Source: RH-AL1 sp965198495
Lineage (GTDB): Bacteria > Pseudomonadota > Alphaproteobacteria > Rhizobiales > Beijerinckiaceae
Direction of reading: 5' to 3'
Length of the DNA stretch: 64,000 nt
NCBI GenBank assembly: GCA_965198495.1
Contig: CBDAPL010000001.1
Location: 2,108,001 to 2,172,000 of the forward strand
The translations under genes were made by a program, and so were the position numbers. Positions 46,432-55,640 of the stretch are shown piece after piece. The notes beneath the pieces were generated by a model. That model made no database searches and was not told where the DNA came from. It saw only the letters and a program-made list of their open reading frames with translations. Each line of letters opens with the position of its first letter. Position 1 is the first letter of the stretch.

Positions 46432-46803
46432 TCATGACGCGAGTAGGCCGACTTCTTCGAACTTCGAGATGAGGATCTGCTTGTCGAACGGTTTCATGAT
46501 GTACTCGTCGGCACCCGACTGGATCGCCCGCGTGATCTGCGCGACCTCGTTCTCCGTCGTGCAGAACACGACCTTCGGATGCAGGCCGTTTTCGAGCTTG
46601 CGCAGTTCTGTCAGGAACGTGATCCCGTCCATGACAGGCATGTTCCAGTCGAGGAGGACGGCGTCCGGCATCATCGCCTTGCAGGCGTTCAGGGCCACCA
46701 GTCCGTCCTCCGCCTCACGCGTGATGAAATCGAGTGACTGGAGTATGCGCTGGGCGACCTTGCGGATCACCTTCGAGTCGTCGACGATCAGGATTTGTTT
46801 CAT
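46432..46803 (-). CDS. Single-domain response regulator (CheY-like)
   Basis: The 123-residue protein is a stand-alone receiver. Asp52 (LLDWNMPVMDG) is the phosphoacceptor, with IVDDS at the acidic pocket and Lys in YIMKPF. It has no output domain, so it is a CheY or a phosphotransfer relay. ATG 46803 gives the clean start MKQILIVDD. It lies between cheW and cheB in the che operon. Confidence 0.9.
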   Translation of the reverse strand: MKQILIVDDSKVIRKVAQRILQSLDFITREAEDGLVALNACKAMMPDAVLLDWNMPVMDGITFLTELRKLENGLHPKVVFCTTENEVAQITRAIQSGADEYIMKPFDKQILISKFEEVGLLAS

Positions 46804-46839
46804 CGCGGCGTTCCATGGAAGAGGCAAAAGCGTTTGAGA

Positions 46840-47319
46840 TCAATCCTTACCGAAGGCCAGGACCCAGTCGAGATCGAGGACGGGTAGGATCAGCCCGTGC
46901 AGCCTATGGACAGCGGAAATCTTGATCGCTTCCGACCCGAGGTGAGGCGGTGTCTCGATCAAAGTCGAGCTATCGAGCATCAGCACGTCGCCGACCGCAT
47001 CCACGACGAGCGCGAAGCTTTCACCGTTATGATCGACCCCGACCGCCAGCGCGGACGGTTCGGGTGCGTTCGGGTCGGCGCCTAGGCGCCGCCGCAGACT
47101 GATCGCCGTGACGATCTTGCCGCGCAGGTTGACGAGACCGAGGATCGCGCGCGGGGCGAGAGGCACCGCGGTGATGGCGACGATCTCGAAGACGGTGTGG
47201 ATCGCCTCGACGGGGAGGCCGAAGGTGCGGCCTTCGATGATTATAGTGAAGCACCGCATGTCCAATGCCTTGACGGGCGGTGATGCGGTGACGCGCTGAG
47301 CGCTCTGCGAGGCCATCAT
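46840..47319 (-). CDS. cheW: Chemotaxis coupling protein CheW
   Basis: The 159-residue protein couples CheA to chemoreceptors. It has a SH3-like CheW core with LGLVNLRGKIVTAISLR and VLDLDWVLAF near the end. The start at ATG 47319 overlaps the cheA stop by four bases (ATGA), while upstream in-frame codons would add an implausible lead. It is the second gene of the operon. Confidence 0.9.
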   Translation of the reverse strand: MMASQSAQRVTASPPVKALDMRCFTIIIEGRTFGLPVEAIHTVFEIVAITAVPLAPRAILGLVNLRGKIVTAISLRRRLGADPNAPEPSALAVGVDHNGESFALVVDAVGDVLMLDSSTLIETPPHLGSEAIKISAVHRLHGLILPVLDLDWVLAFGKD

Positions 47320-49865
47320 GCCGCGAACTCCCGGATTATGCGCTCCTCGAGCGTGTGGATCCCAAGGCTGTAGTTGTCGAGATTGGCCTTCAGCGTCGCC
47401 AGCAATGTGGCGCGATCGAACTTGCCGACGACACCGCACATGCCGCTTGCCGCCGCCGCCTCCATGATGATGGGCGCGGCGTGCGCGGCAAGCGCGATGA
47501 TCGGAAGGGTCTTGTGTCGAGGCTCGCGCTTGATCTCCTTGGCAAGCGTGTAGCCGTCCATATCCGGCATATCGGTGTCGGTGATGACCGCGCTGAATAC
47601 GGCACCCTTCGCAAGAAGTAAGAGTGCGTCGCGCGCCGAACTCGCCGTCGTGACCCGATAGCCGGCGGCCGTGAGCAGCGGCGCGAGCATGTCGCGAAAG
47701 AACAGCCGATCGTCGACGAGCAAGATCGCGAAGCGGTTGACGACCCCACGCACCATCGCGTCCGGCCGTGCCAGCTGCACGTAATGCGATATGTCGATGA
47801 TCTCGACGACCGTCTCGCGAAAATGCGCGGATCCGATCACGCCCGGGGTCGTGCTGGCGATTTCGATTTCAAGAAAATCCTCGACGATGTCGATGATATC
47901 GTCGACGATCAAACCCACGCTCTCACCGCCGATACCAAGGACGAGCACGGGATAGTCGCGCCTCGCCTCGGACGGTGTCGAACCCTCGATGCGCAGAAGC
48001 GGCATCAGATAGCCGCGATGCTGGATCACGAGCATGCCGTCGCTCGTCTGGATCGCCTCGGCCGATGCCGTCTCGATCCGCGAGATCAGCGACAGCGGCA
48101 CCACCTTCAGAGCGCCGCTGCCGGCGCGAAACAGGATGAGGCGTGTCTTCTCGCGGGGCGGAACGAACCGTTCCGGAATGTGCTGAACGCCGAGTTCGAG
48201 CGCCTGCGTCAGGCCGATCGTCCTGGCGATGCCGACCGGATCGAGAATCAGCACGACCGAGCCGTCGCCGAGGATCGTATGGCCCGAGAAAACGAAGAGA
48301 TGGGTGAGTGATGCGCCGACCGGCTTTACCACGATCTCCTGCACGTCGACGACGGTATCGACGATGATGCCGTAGGAGCCGGAGCCAAATCGCATGATCA
48401 CCGCAAGCTTGCCGTCGCTCGGCGTCGTCTCCCGCGGTAACTTGAACACGTCGCGCAGGTCGACCAGCGGCACGACCTGATCGCGGACACGCAGGACGAG
48501 ACGATCCTGCACGCGTTCGACGACGTGGCTCGATCCCTCCGTGAGCCCGATCGCTTCGACGACGGATTGCTGGGGCAGGGCGAAACGATGCGATCCCGCC
48601 TTGATGATCAGTGCCGGCGCGATCGCCAGGGTCAGCGGTATCTTGAGGATGAAGCTGGTGCCCTTGCCAAACGTCGACGTCACCGCGATCGATCCGCCGA
48701 TCGTCTCGATGTTATCGCGCACGACATCGAGACCGATGCCGCGCCCGGAGATGCTCGTTACCGTCGTCGCGGTGGAAAACTCAGGGACGAAGATGAAGCG
48801 GTAGATGGCCTCGGGCGGCATCTGCTCGAGATCGACGGCGCTGACGAGCCCGCGCGCCAGCGCCTTGGTCTTGATGCGTTCGAGATCGAGGCCGCGGCCA
48901 TCGTCGGCGATGCCGACGGTGATGTAGCCGGCCTCGTGGCTCGCGGTGATGCGCACCGTGCCGGCCTCGGGCTTGCCGGCGGCGATCCGCTGCTCCGGCG
49001 ATTCGATGCCGTGGTCGGCGGCGTTGCGAAGGATATGCGTCAGCGGATCGCGGATCACTTCGATGAGCTGACGGTCGAGCTCGGTCTCGCCGCCGTCCAT
49101 GACGAGCGTGAGCTTCTTCTTCGTCTCGGCGGCGAGCTCGCGGACGAGGCGGGGCAGACGCGCGAACAGGCGGCTCAGCGGCTGCATGCGCGCCCGCATC
49201 ACGGAATCCTGTAGATCGCTCGTCAGGCTCGACAGGCGCTGCATCGGCGCCTTCGCGGCCTCGTCATCGCGATTGCGCGTAAGCTCCACCAGCTGATTTC
49301 GGGTCAGCACAAGTTCGGACACGAGTAGCATGATGCGTTCGAGCGACATGACGTCGACGCGGATCGTCTCGGATCGTTTCTGCCGATCGCCCTGATCGCT
49401 CTTCGTCCCGATGACGAGTGAGGTGACGACCGGAGCGATCACCGGACGGGCTTGTACGACCTCGTCGTCGTCCACGCCGGGTTCGTGCCCGAGCAGGGTC
49501 AGGTGGCTCTCGAGCGCCGCGATCAGGTCGTTGTCGTCGCCGGCCGGTTCCGAGGAGTGTGTCTCCAGCTCGGCGAGGATCAGCTTGACCCGGTCGACGG
49601 CGGCGAGGATCAGCGACACCACTTCCGGCGTCGCCGCCTTGCCGTCGCGAAGGTGGCTCACAACCGCCTCCGCCGCGTGCGTCAGCAGCTCGAGACGGCT
49701 CAGCCCGAGAAAACCGCAGGTTCCCTTTATGGTGTGGACGAGGCGGAAAATGCTCGTGACGATCGCCGAGTTGGTCGGATCGATCTCGAACTGAACGAGC
49801 TGAGAGCTGGCGGCCTCCAGATGTTCGGAGGTTTCCGCCAGAAAATCGTTGAGAAGATCATCCAT
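47316..49865 (-). CDS. cheA: Hybrid CheA histidine kinase with two CheW-like domains and a receiver
   Basis: The 849-residue protein has an HPt domain (His44 in LVHTIKGTCGF), a short P2-less linker, a dimerisation domain (about 165-225), an ATPase domain (RNAADHGIES, GIADDGRGLD, SGRGIGLDVV), a first CheW-like domain (about 415-550), a second (about 570-705) and a C-terminal receiver (from about 711, Asp763 in ITDTDMP). It is thus a CheA fused to a response regulator. The receiver's switch Thr position reads Ala (ALAAHAA). First gene of a leftward five-gene operon with cheW, a CheY-like gene, cheB and cheR. Confidence 0.95.
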   Translation of the reverse strand: MDDLLNDFLAETSEHLEAASSQLVQFEIDPTNSAIVTSIFRLVHTIKGTCGFLGLSRLELLTHAAEAVVSHLRDGKAATPEVVSLILAAVDRVKLILAELETHSSEPAGDDNDLIAALESHLTLLGHEPGVDDDEVVQARPVIAPVVTSLVIGTKSDQGDRQKRSETIRVDVMSLERIMLLVSELVLTRNQLVELTRNRDDEAAKAPMQRLSSLTSDLQDSVMRARMQPLSRLFARLPRLVRELAAETKKKLTLVMDGGETELDRQLIEVIRDPLTHILRNAADHGIESPEQRIAAGKPEAGTVRITASHEAGYITVGIADDGRGLDLERIKTKALARGLVSAVDLEQMPPEAIYRFIFVPEFSTATTVTSISGRGIGLDVVRDNIETIGGSIAVTSTFGKGTSFILKIPLTLAIAPALIIKAGSHRFALPQQSVVEAIGLTEGSSHVVERVQDRLVLRVRDQVVPLVDLRDVFKLPRETTPSDGKLAVIMRFGSGSYGIIVDTVVDVQEIVVKPVGASLTHLFVFSGHTILGDGSVVLILDPVGIARTIGLTQALELGVQHIPERFVPPREKTRLILFRAGSGALKVVPLSLISRIETASAEAIQTSDGMLVIQHRGYLMPLLRIEGSTPSEARRDYPVLVLGIGGESVGLIVDDIIDIVEDFLEIEIASTTPGVIGSAHFRETVVEIIDISHYVQLARPDAMVRGVVNRFAILLVDDRLFFRDMLAPLLTAAGYRVTTASSARDALLLLAKGAVFSAVITDTDMPDMDGYTLAKEIKREPRHKTLPIIALAAHAAPIIMEAAAASGMCGVVGKFDRATLLATLKANLDNYSLGIHTLEERIIREFAA

Positions 49866-49957
49866 GAACGCCCGCGAAGCTATCCGAAGCAGATCGCAGT
49901 ATCGTTCGCGTTAGTTAAGGAGCGCTGAAACCGTCGAGCAAACAGGTTCTGATTCGC

Positions 49958-50671
49958 CTAGTCGTCCCTTTTCAAAGTCTTCAGCTTCGAGAAGACCGAG
50001 TCCACATCGACGTTTTGACGCTCGTCGACGCGCGGTTGCGGACTATCGGCGAAGACCGATGTCTCCGGCTGATGCTGCTCGCGTGGACCCGTGGTGATCT
50101 CCGCCGACATCAGCGTCTGCCCTCGCTCGGGAACGCTGGCGGGTCTGTCCTTGGCGGCGCGGTTCACCTCGAAATCGAGATCGATCTGCGAACAGAGGCC
50201 GAGGGTGACCGGGTCGAGCGGTGACAAAGCGGCCGAGTTCCAGTGGGTCCGCGTGCGGATTGCTTCAAGCGTCGTCTTCGTGGTCCCGGCGAGACGCATG
50301 ATCTGCGCGTCCTTCAGCTCGGGATGGTTGCGGATCAGCCATAGGATCGCGTTGGGCCGATCCTGACGACGCGAGAGCGGAGTGTAGCGCGCGCCCCGGC
50401 GTGGCTTGATTTCCGGCATGCGCACCTTGGGCACGGCGAGCTGGAGGTGCATCTCGGCATTCTTCTCTGCCTTGGCGATCTCCTCGCGGGTCAGCTGGTT
50501 TGAAGTAATGGGGTCATGGCCCTTGATTCCGGCCGCGACTTCCCCGTCGGCGATGCCCTTGACCTCGAGCGGGTGCAGTTTGCAGAACTCGGCGATCTGG
50601 TCGAACGTCAGAGACGTGTTCTCGACGAGCCATACTGCTGTCGCCTTCGGCATCAGCGGTGCAACGCTCAT
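49958..50671 (-). CDS. trcR: DUF1013 cell-cycle regulator, TrcR-like
   Basis: The 237-residue protein starts SVAPLMPKATAVWLVENTSL and has the family ITSNQLTREEIAKAE and ILWLIRNHPELKDAQIMRL segments, a helix-turn-helix-like region seen in DUF1013 proteins described as cell-cycle transcriptional regulators (TrcR). ATG 50671 has a GGAGATAAC site upstream. The C-terminal 60 residues are low complexity. Divergent from the DUF1192 gene. Confidence 0.85.
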   Translation of the reverse strand: MSVAPLMPKATAVWLVENTSLTFDQIAEFCKLHPLEVKGIADGEVAAGIKGHDPITSNQLTREEIAKAEKNAEMHLQLAVPKVRMPEIKPRRGARYTPLSRRQDRPNAILWLIRNHPELKDAQIMRLAGTTKTTLEAIRTRTHWNSAALSPLDPVTLGLCSQIDLDFEVNRAAKDRPASVPERGQTLMSAEITTGPREQHQPETSVFADSPQPRVDERQNVDVDSVFSKLKTLKRDD

Positions 50672-50851
50672 TGTTATCTCCTGACCTGGCGGTCCGTGGA
50701 CGGTCCCACCGCTTGCGCCGTCAGGCCTCGCGGAGGCGAACGGGCAGCGACGGTTTGCGATGATGGAAAGCGGGAAGGTATAAAGTTCGACAAGGCCGAA
50801 GGCAATACGCGTAGGCGCCTTCAAAGGTGTTCGATGGGGAGCGGGGCTCGC

Positions 50852-51073
50852 ATGGCGGAGGGCGGAGAGGACGAGGACGGGCCGCGCCGCGCGGTCGCGC
50901 ACACCGTCGGCGAGACGCTTGACGACCTCTCGTTAGCCGATCTCGATGAACGGATCACCTTCTTGCGGACCGAGATCGAGCGGCTGGAAACAGCCAAGCG
51001 CGGCCGGCATGCGGCGCGGGATCAGGCGGGTTCGCTGTTTAAGATAGCGACGTCCAAAACAGGGCAGGTGTAA
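50852..51073 (+). CDS. DUF1192 family small protein
   Basis: The 73-residue product has the DUF1192 layout: an acidic N-terminus, then SLADLDERITFLRTEIERLE coiled coil, then a short Lys/Arg-rich tail. Function is unknown; it is common beside cell-cycle genes in Hyphomicrobiales. ATG 50852 follows a GGGGAGCGG site; ATG 50834 in the same frame is an alternative. Confidence 0.75.
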   Translation: MAEGGEDEDGPRRAVAHTVGETLDDLSLADLDERITFLRTEIERLETAKRGRHAARDQAGSLFKIATSKTGQV

Positions 51074-51236
51074 CCGAATGGTCGGGTCCGCTTGTCAAAA
51101 CGAGACGCCGTTTCCACGACGCGATGAAGGGGCTGCCTCAGCCCCGCAGCCCGAATACGTGAGGCGCGCTGGTCCGCCCCGGGGGCAAAGCTCGGAAATC
51201 GTTTGATGGCCTTGGAGCGCTAGCCACTTGTTAACC

Positions 51237-51251
51237 TTAATGAAAGGTAAA
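51237..51251 (+). promoter_or_regulatory. Weak CtrA-box-like site upstream of rcdA
   Basis: TTAA at 51237-51240 and TAAA at 51248-51251 are separated by seven bases, one mismatch from TTAA-N7-TTAA. A further TTAACC lies at 51231. It is 76 bases before the rcdA start. The gap (51074-51327) holds no gene. Confidence 0.3.
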
Positions 51252-51327
51252 CATGCTTCGGTCCCGCGTGGCGCTAGGATTGCTGTTTGAGCATCACGTA
51301 GAGTCCGAGTAGAGCGCCGGAGTAAAA

Positions 51328-51849
51328 ATGGCCAAGGAACTGTCTGTCGTCAGTAATGCCATCAGCTTTGGTGAAAAGCTCGCGGCCTCCGGGACATTCA
51401 AGACGTTGTTTCGCGATGGCATGGCGCTCGTCGAGGAGACGGCATCCTACCTCGATGGGCCCGGGCGCGATGATGCCAAGACCCTTCCGCGCACGACGGC
51501 GCTGGCCTACGCGTCCGAGAGCATGCGGCTGACCACCCGCTTGATGCAAATCGCCTCTTGGCTGCTGCTCCAGCGCGCGATCAACGAGGGCGAGATGAGC
51601 CCTGCCGAAGCGGCCTCAGACAAGCGGCGCACCCGGCTCGCCTGGCAGCAGCCGCCAGCGAAGGCCAACGTAGTGGACGCTCTGCCGCCGCCGCTTCTCA
51701 CCCTCACGGAAAAGTCGATCCGTCTTCAAAGCAGGATCCTGCGCCTCGATCAGATGATGAGCGAGCCGTCGAGAAACGTACCTGCCGCTTGTGGGCCCGG
51801 CCCTCTCGACCAGCAGATGTCCCTGCTGCGCGAGGCCTTCTGCGGCTAG
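51328..51849 (+). CDS. rcdA: CtrA degradation adaptor RcdA (DUF1465)
   Basis: The 173-residue protein has the family ATSGTF/FRDGMALVEETASYLDG start and the LAYASESMRLTTRLMQIASW helix, matching RcdA, an adaptor that helps deliver CtrA to the ClpXP protease in Caulobacter. The helical core is complete. It lies with ctrA and sciP within 10 kb, so the CtrA activation, inhibition and turnover genes are close. Confidence 0.9.
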   Translation: MAKELSVVSNAISFGEKLAASGTFKTLFRDGMALVEETASYLDGPGRDDAKTLPRTTALAYASESMRLTTRLMQIASWLLLQRAINEGEMSPAEAASDKRRTRLAWQQPPAKANVVDALPPPLLTLTEKSIRLQSRILRLDQMMSEPSRNVPAACGPGPLDQQMSLLREAFCG

Positions 51850-51855
51850 GCGCGA

Positions 51856-53277
51856 TCAGGCGCCCGCGCGCGCCTTCATGGCATGGCCGGCGAGCGTCTT
51901 GCCGAGGGTCCAGACGGATCCCGGCACCTTGTGGGCGTCGGCGATCACGTCCTCGAAGGCGCTCTCGATCCAGTCGCAATCGGCGTCGTTGATGCACAAT
52001 GGCGGCAGGAGCTTGACGACGTTCATGCCGTGGCCGGCGACCTGGACGACGATCTTGTGCGTCTTGAAGATCGGGATCGTGATGATCTGGCTGAACAGGC
52101 CGGCGTTCGCGGTCTCCAGCAGCGACCAGGCGGCCTTCAGCTTCAACGAGCGCGGCGAGCCGAACTCAAGGCCGATCATCAGGCCCTTGCCGCGCACCGT
52201 CTTGCCGAACTCGTAGCGCTCCGTCATGTCGCGCAGCGAGGCCAGCAGGCGCGCGCCCTTGATCGCGGCGTTCTCGACGAGCTTCTCGCTCTCGATCACC
52301 TCCAGAGTGGCAAGGCCGGCGGCCATCGCCATGTCGTTCTTCGCGAAGGTCGAGCCGTGCACGACGGCCTTGTCCATGCGGCTGAACACCTTGTCGAAGA
52401 TGCGCTTGCGGCAGAGCACGGCGCCGACCGGCACGTGTCCGCCGGAAAGCGCCTTGGCGATCAGCACCATGTCGGGCTCGACCCCCCAATGCTCGATCGC
52501 CAGGAACTTGCCGGTGCGCCCCAGCCCGGTCTGGATCTCGTCGGCGACGAACAGCGTGCCGTACTTCTTGCAGAGGGCCTGCACGCCGGGCAGGTAGTCG
52601 TCGTCGGGTATGTTGACGCCCTTGCCCTGGATCGGCTCGACGATGAAAGCGGCGACCTGCCGGCTCGACAGCGTCCGCTCGAGCGCGGCGAGATCGTTGA
52701 ACGGAACCTCGACGCAGCCCGGCAGCAACGTGCCGAAGCCGTCGCGGAACATCTTGTCGCCGGTGAGCGACAGGGCGCCGTAGCTCAAGCCGTGGAACGC
52801 GTGATCGGCGTAGGCGATCTCGCCGCGTCCGGTCGTGGCGCGCGCGAATTTGATCGCCGCCTCGACCGCCTCGGCGCCCGAGTTCGAGAAGAAGACCTTG
52901 TCGAGGTAGGGCGTGTAGGCGAGCAGCCGTTCGGCAAGGACGCCGGACAGCACGGAGACGTCCATCTGGATGAGATTGGGCAGATCGCTGCCGAGGACGG
53001 CCTTCAGCGCGTCGCGCAGCACCGGATGATTGCGGCCGATGGCGAACACGCCCCAGCCGCTCAGCAGGTCGAGGTACTTGTCGCCCTTGCGGTCGAACAG
53101 GTACTGGCCTTGGCCGGCGCGAAAGCCGACATCGTAGCCGATGGTCTGCAGCACGCGCACCATCTGCTCGTTCATGTGGGCGGTGTGGAGCGCGTAGCGT
53201 TCCGGCTCGCGGTCGGCGAGGAGGGAGCCGATGTCGAGTTGGCTCCGGCGGCTTCTGTCGGCCGACGCGTTCGTCAT
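51856..53277 (-). CDS. hpnO: Class III aminotransferase, HpnO-like
   Basis: The 473-residue PLP enzyme has NSGAEAVEAAIKFAR, the FHGLSYGALSL region, the VADEIQTGLGRTG motif, the PLP Lys in LIAKALSGGHVPVG and the GSTFAKNDMAMAAG segment. Its MNEQMVRVLQTIGYDVGFR start resembles HpnO, which makes aminobacteriohopanetriol from a hopanoid aldehyde or ketone. No other hopanoid gene adjoins it, so the role is inferred from sequence similarity. ATG 53277 was chosen for the family start. Confidence 0.7.
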   Translation of the reverse strand: MTNASADRSRRSQLDIGSLLADREPERYALHTAHMNEQMVRVLQTIGYDVGFRAGQGQYLFDRKGDKYLDLLSGWGVFAIGRNHPVLRDALKAVLGSDLPNLIQMDVSVLSGVLAERLLAYTPYLDKVFFSNSGAEAVEAAIKFARATTGRGEIAYADHAFHGLSYGALSLTGDKMFRDGFGTLLPGCVEVPFNDLAALERTLSSRQVAAFIVEPIQGKGVNIPDDDYLPGVQALCKKYGTLFVADEIQTGLGRTGKFLAIEHWGVEPDMVLIAKALSGGHVPVGAVLCRKRIFDKVFSRMDKAVVHGSTFAKNDMAMAAGLATLEVIESEKLVENAAIKGARLLASLRDMTERYEFGKTVRGKGLMIGLEFGSPRSLKLKAAWSLLETANAGLFSQIITIPIFKTHKIVVQVAGHGMNVVKLLPPLCINDADCDWIESAFEDVIADAHKVPGSVWTLGKTLAGHAMKARAGA

Positions 53278-53452
53278 GCGATCAATCCCTTGAGAGCGGC
53301 CGGGCCAAGCGCCAAAGTTGAGGCCGCAGGTTTCGGCTGACGCTCGAAGCATTGCGGCAACGCTACTCGACGGTTCGCCGCGAAACAAGCTTCGGCGTCA
53401 CCTTCGGTGTGCCTGCGTCAAGCGCGTCGCGGATACGGCGAAAGCCACCGGC

Positions 53453-54382
53453 TCAGAGCGCGATCACGCCGAGATCGCCGATCTCCCGCATGCCGGGCAG
53501 GAGACCGCGAGCCCGCCCCTCGATCGTCGCCGCCGCCCCGACACCATGGATCGTGAAGAGATGATATCCGGCACGGTTGCGCACGCTTCCCTTGACGGCC
53601 GAGGCGGACGGCACGCCGACCACCGGTACGTTCTTGGTCGGGCCTGGCATGTAATCGACGTAGAGCTTGTGATTGTGGCCGTGGATGATCAGCTCGGCAC
53701 CGACCCGGGCGATCATGTCGCGGAAGGCGTTGTGATCGCTGAGGCCGCGTCCGATATGCCCGGCCGGATCGGAAATCTCCGGCGGATGGTGCAGCATCAC
53801 GACCCTGGTGAGGTTTCGCGCGGCGGCATGCGCCAGCATCTGCTCGCATGAATCGCGCTGGATGTGTCCCAGCCGTCCCGAGGCGATGAACGGCGCGCGG
53901 GGTATGCCGGAGCAGAGGCCGATCAGCGCCACGCCCTCGCGGACCTTCATGTAGGGATAGCCCGGCAGGCCGCTCGCGTCGCTGCGCGTCCAGGGCGCGA
54001 ACGTCCGCGCGAGCGTCGGCAGCGAGCCGCGCGTGTAGGCGTCGTGGTTGCCGGCGACGAAGCTCACCGCCGTGCCCGGTTCGCCGAGCGTCTCGAGCCA
54101 GGCCGCCGCGAGCGGGAATTCCTCCGGAAGGCATAAATTAAGAATGTCCCCGGTCATCGCCACGTGGCTCGGGTTCTGGTCGCGCATGTCCGTAATGACG
54201 GCCGCCAGCACGTCCATGTCGTGCGCGGTCGAGCGCCCGCGTTTCCAGTTGATGTAGCCGGTGATTCGTTTGCCGATAAGGTCGCGACGCCGTGCGTGGG
54301 GCAACGGTCCGATGTGCGCGTCGGAGAGATGAGCCAGTACGAAGGGCAATCGTGTCCTGGTGCAAAACGTCCGCGTCCTCAT
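53453..54382 (-). CDS. Calcineurin-like metallophosphoesterase
   Basis: The 309-residue protein has the metal-binding motifs LSDAHIG (residue 18 region), MTGDILN, GNHDAY and HGHNH of the calcineurin-like fold. This family includes cyclic-nucleotide and lipid phosphoesterases such as CpdA and UDP-sugar pyrophosphatases; the substrate here cannot be read. ATG 54382 was used; a slightly later start is possible. Confidence 0.88.
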   Translation of the reverse strand: MRTRTFCTRTRLPFVLAHLSDAHIGPLPHARRRDLIGKRITGYINWKRGRSTAHDMDVLAAVITDMRDQNPSHVAMTGDILNLCLPEEFPLAAAWLETLGEPGTAVSFVAGNHDAYTRGSLPTLARTFAPWTRSDASGLPGYPYMKVREGVALIGLCSGIPRAPFIASGRLGHIQRDSCEQMLAHAAARNLTRVVMLHHPPEISDPAGHIGRGLSDHNAFRDMIARVGAELIIHGHNHKLYVDYMPGPTKNVPVVGVPSASAVKGSVRNRAGYHLFTIHGVGAAATIEGRARGLLPGMREIGDLGVIAL

Positions 54383-54530
54383 GAGAAGGATCGGACGCGC
54401 CGATGATGCCGGCAGCCGTGCCACCGCGTGTGACGGTTATAGCGCAGGGCCGCATCGTGTCCATGTCGCGCCGCGAGCAGGGCGCTCGACCCTTGAAGAC
54501 GGCGCGCGTCGAAGGCGCTAGTCTCGCGCC

Positions 54531-55001
54531 ATGCCCGACCTCCGCCTAGCCACCAAGACGCGCCTGACGCGGCTGGGATCGCGCCTGCACCACAAGCTCT
54601 GGTTCACCCGGGCGGTGACGCTGGGCGTCCGCGCCATCGTCCTCGCCGAGGGCAACGTCCTCCTCGTGCGCCATACCTACGTCGAGGGATGGTACCTGCC
54701 CGGCGGCGGCGTCGATCCCGGCGAGTCCGCCGAAGCCGCCATCATCCGCGAGCTGCGGGAGGAAGGTGGCGTCCTCTGCGCCGAGCGACCCGCCTTGCAC
54801 GGCTTTTACAGGAACGGGCGCCGCGATCACGTCGCCTGCTACGTCGTGCGGCGTTTCGATCGGGCGCCGCGCCACGACGATTGGGAGATCGCGGAAGCCG
54901 GCTTCTTTCCGATCGACGCCCTCCCGGACGCGACCTCGCCGGCAACGCGGGCCCGTCTGGCGGAGCATCTCCGAGGATCGCCGATCAGTGAGACGTGGTA
55001 G
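54531..55001 (+). CDS. Nudix hydrolase
   Basis: The 156-residue protein has the Nudix box GGVDPGESAEAAIIRELREE, which binds the metal and cleaves X-linked nucleoside diphosphates. An RHTYVEGWYLPGGGV lead is typical. Substrate is unknown. It is followed after 45 bases by a GNAT gene. Confidence 0.88.
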   Translation: MPDLRLATKTRLTRLGSRLHHKLWFTRAVTLGVRAIVLAEGNVLLVRHTYVEGWYLPGGGVDPGESAEAAIIRELREEGGVLCAERPALHGFYRNGRRDHVACYVVRRFDRAPRHDDWEIAEAGFFPIDALPDATSPATRARLAEHLRGSPISETW

Positions 55002-55046
55002 CCACTTGCCGTTGCGGCGCCACGTCGCGGGTGCTACGCGCGCCCG

Positions 55047-55556
55047 GTGGTTACCATCGCTTTCACGCTGAAACCCCAGACCGAGGCCGACCTCGCCGCG
55101 ATCGGTCGCCTGAGCGAGCGCGCCTTCGGGCCGGGCCGCTACGCCCGTTCGGCCTACCGGCTGCGCGAAGGCGTGCCGGCCGATCCGGCCCTGTCCTTTG
55201 TCGCCTGGGTCGGCACGCTGCTGGTGGGCGTCAACCAGATGACGCCGATCCGCTGCGGCGATACGCCGGCGCTGCTGCTCGGCCCGCTGACCGTCGAGCC
55301 GGCCTTCCGCTCGGGCGGCATCGGCGAGGCGCTGGCGTCGCGCTCGATGCAGGCGGCGCGGGACGCCGGCCACACGCTCGTGCTGCTCGTCGGCGACCTG
55401 CCGTACTATTCGCGGCTCGGCTTCAATCCGGTGCCGCCCGGCCGCATCACCTTCTGCGGTCCCGTCGACCCGGCGCGGCTGCTCTACCGCGAGCTGGTCC
55501 AAGGCGCTTTCGCCGATGTGGGGGGTCTGGTGCGACGTGCGCGGCCGATCACCTAG
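55047..55556 (+). CDS. GNAT acetyltransferase (YhbS-like)
   Basis: The 169-residue protein has the GNAT motif LGPLTVEPAFRSGGIGEAL (acetyl-CoA binding) and PYYSRLGFNPVPPGRI near the end, like YhbS-type acetyltransferases. The start is GTG 55047. Substrate is unknown. It ends 60 bases before the cytochrome P450 region. Confidence 0.85.
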   Translation: MVTIAFTLKPQTEADLAAIGRLSERAFGPGRYARSAYRLREGVPADPALSFVAWVGTLLVGVNQMTPIRCGDTPALLLGPLTVEPAFRSGGIGEALASRSMQAARDAGHTLVLLVGDLPYYSRLGFNPVPPGRITFCGPVDPARLLYRELVQGAFADVGGLVRRARPIT

Positions 55557-55640
55557 GCGGTCACCATACTATAGATCATATGTCGTTCGACGCCTTGGGC
55601 GTGGTTTGGTTTTGAGAACGTGGAGGAGGATACTGTCGTC

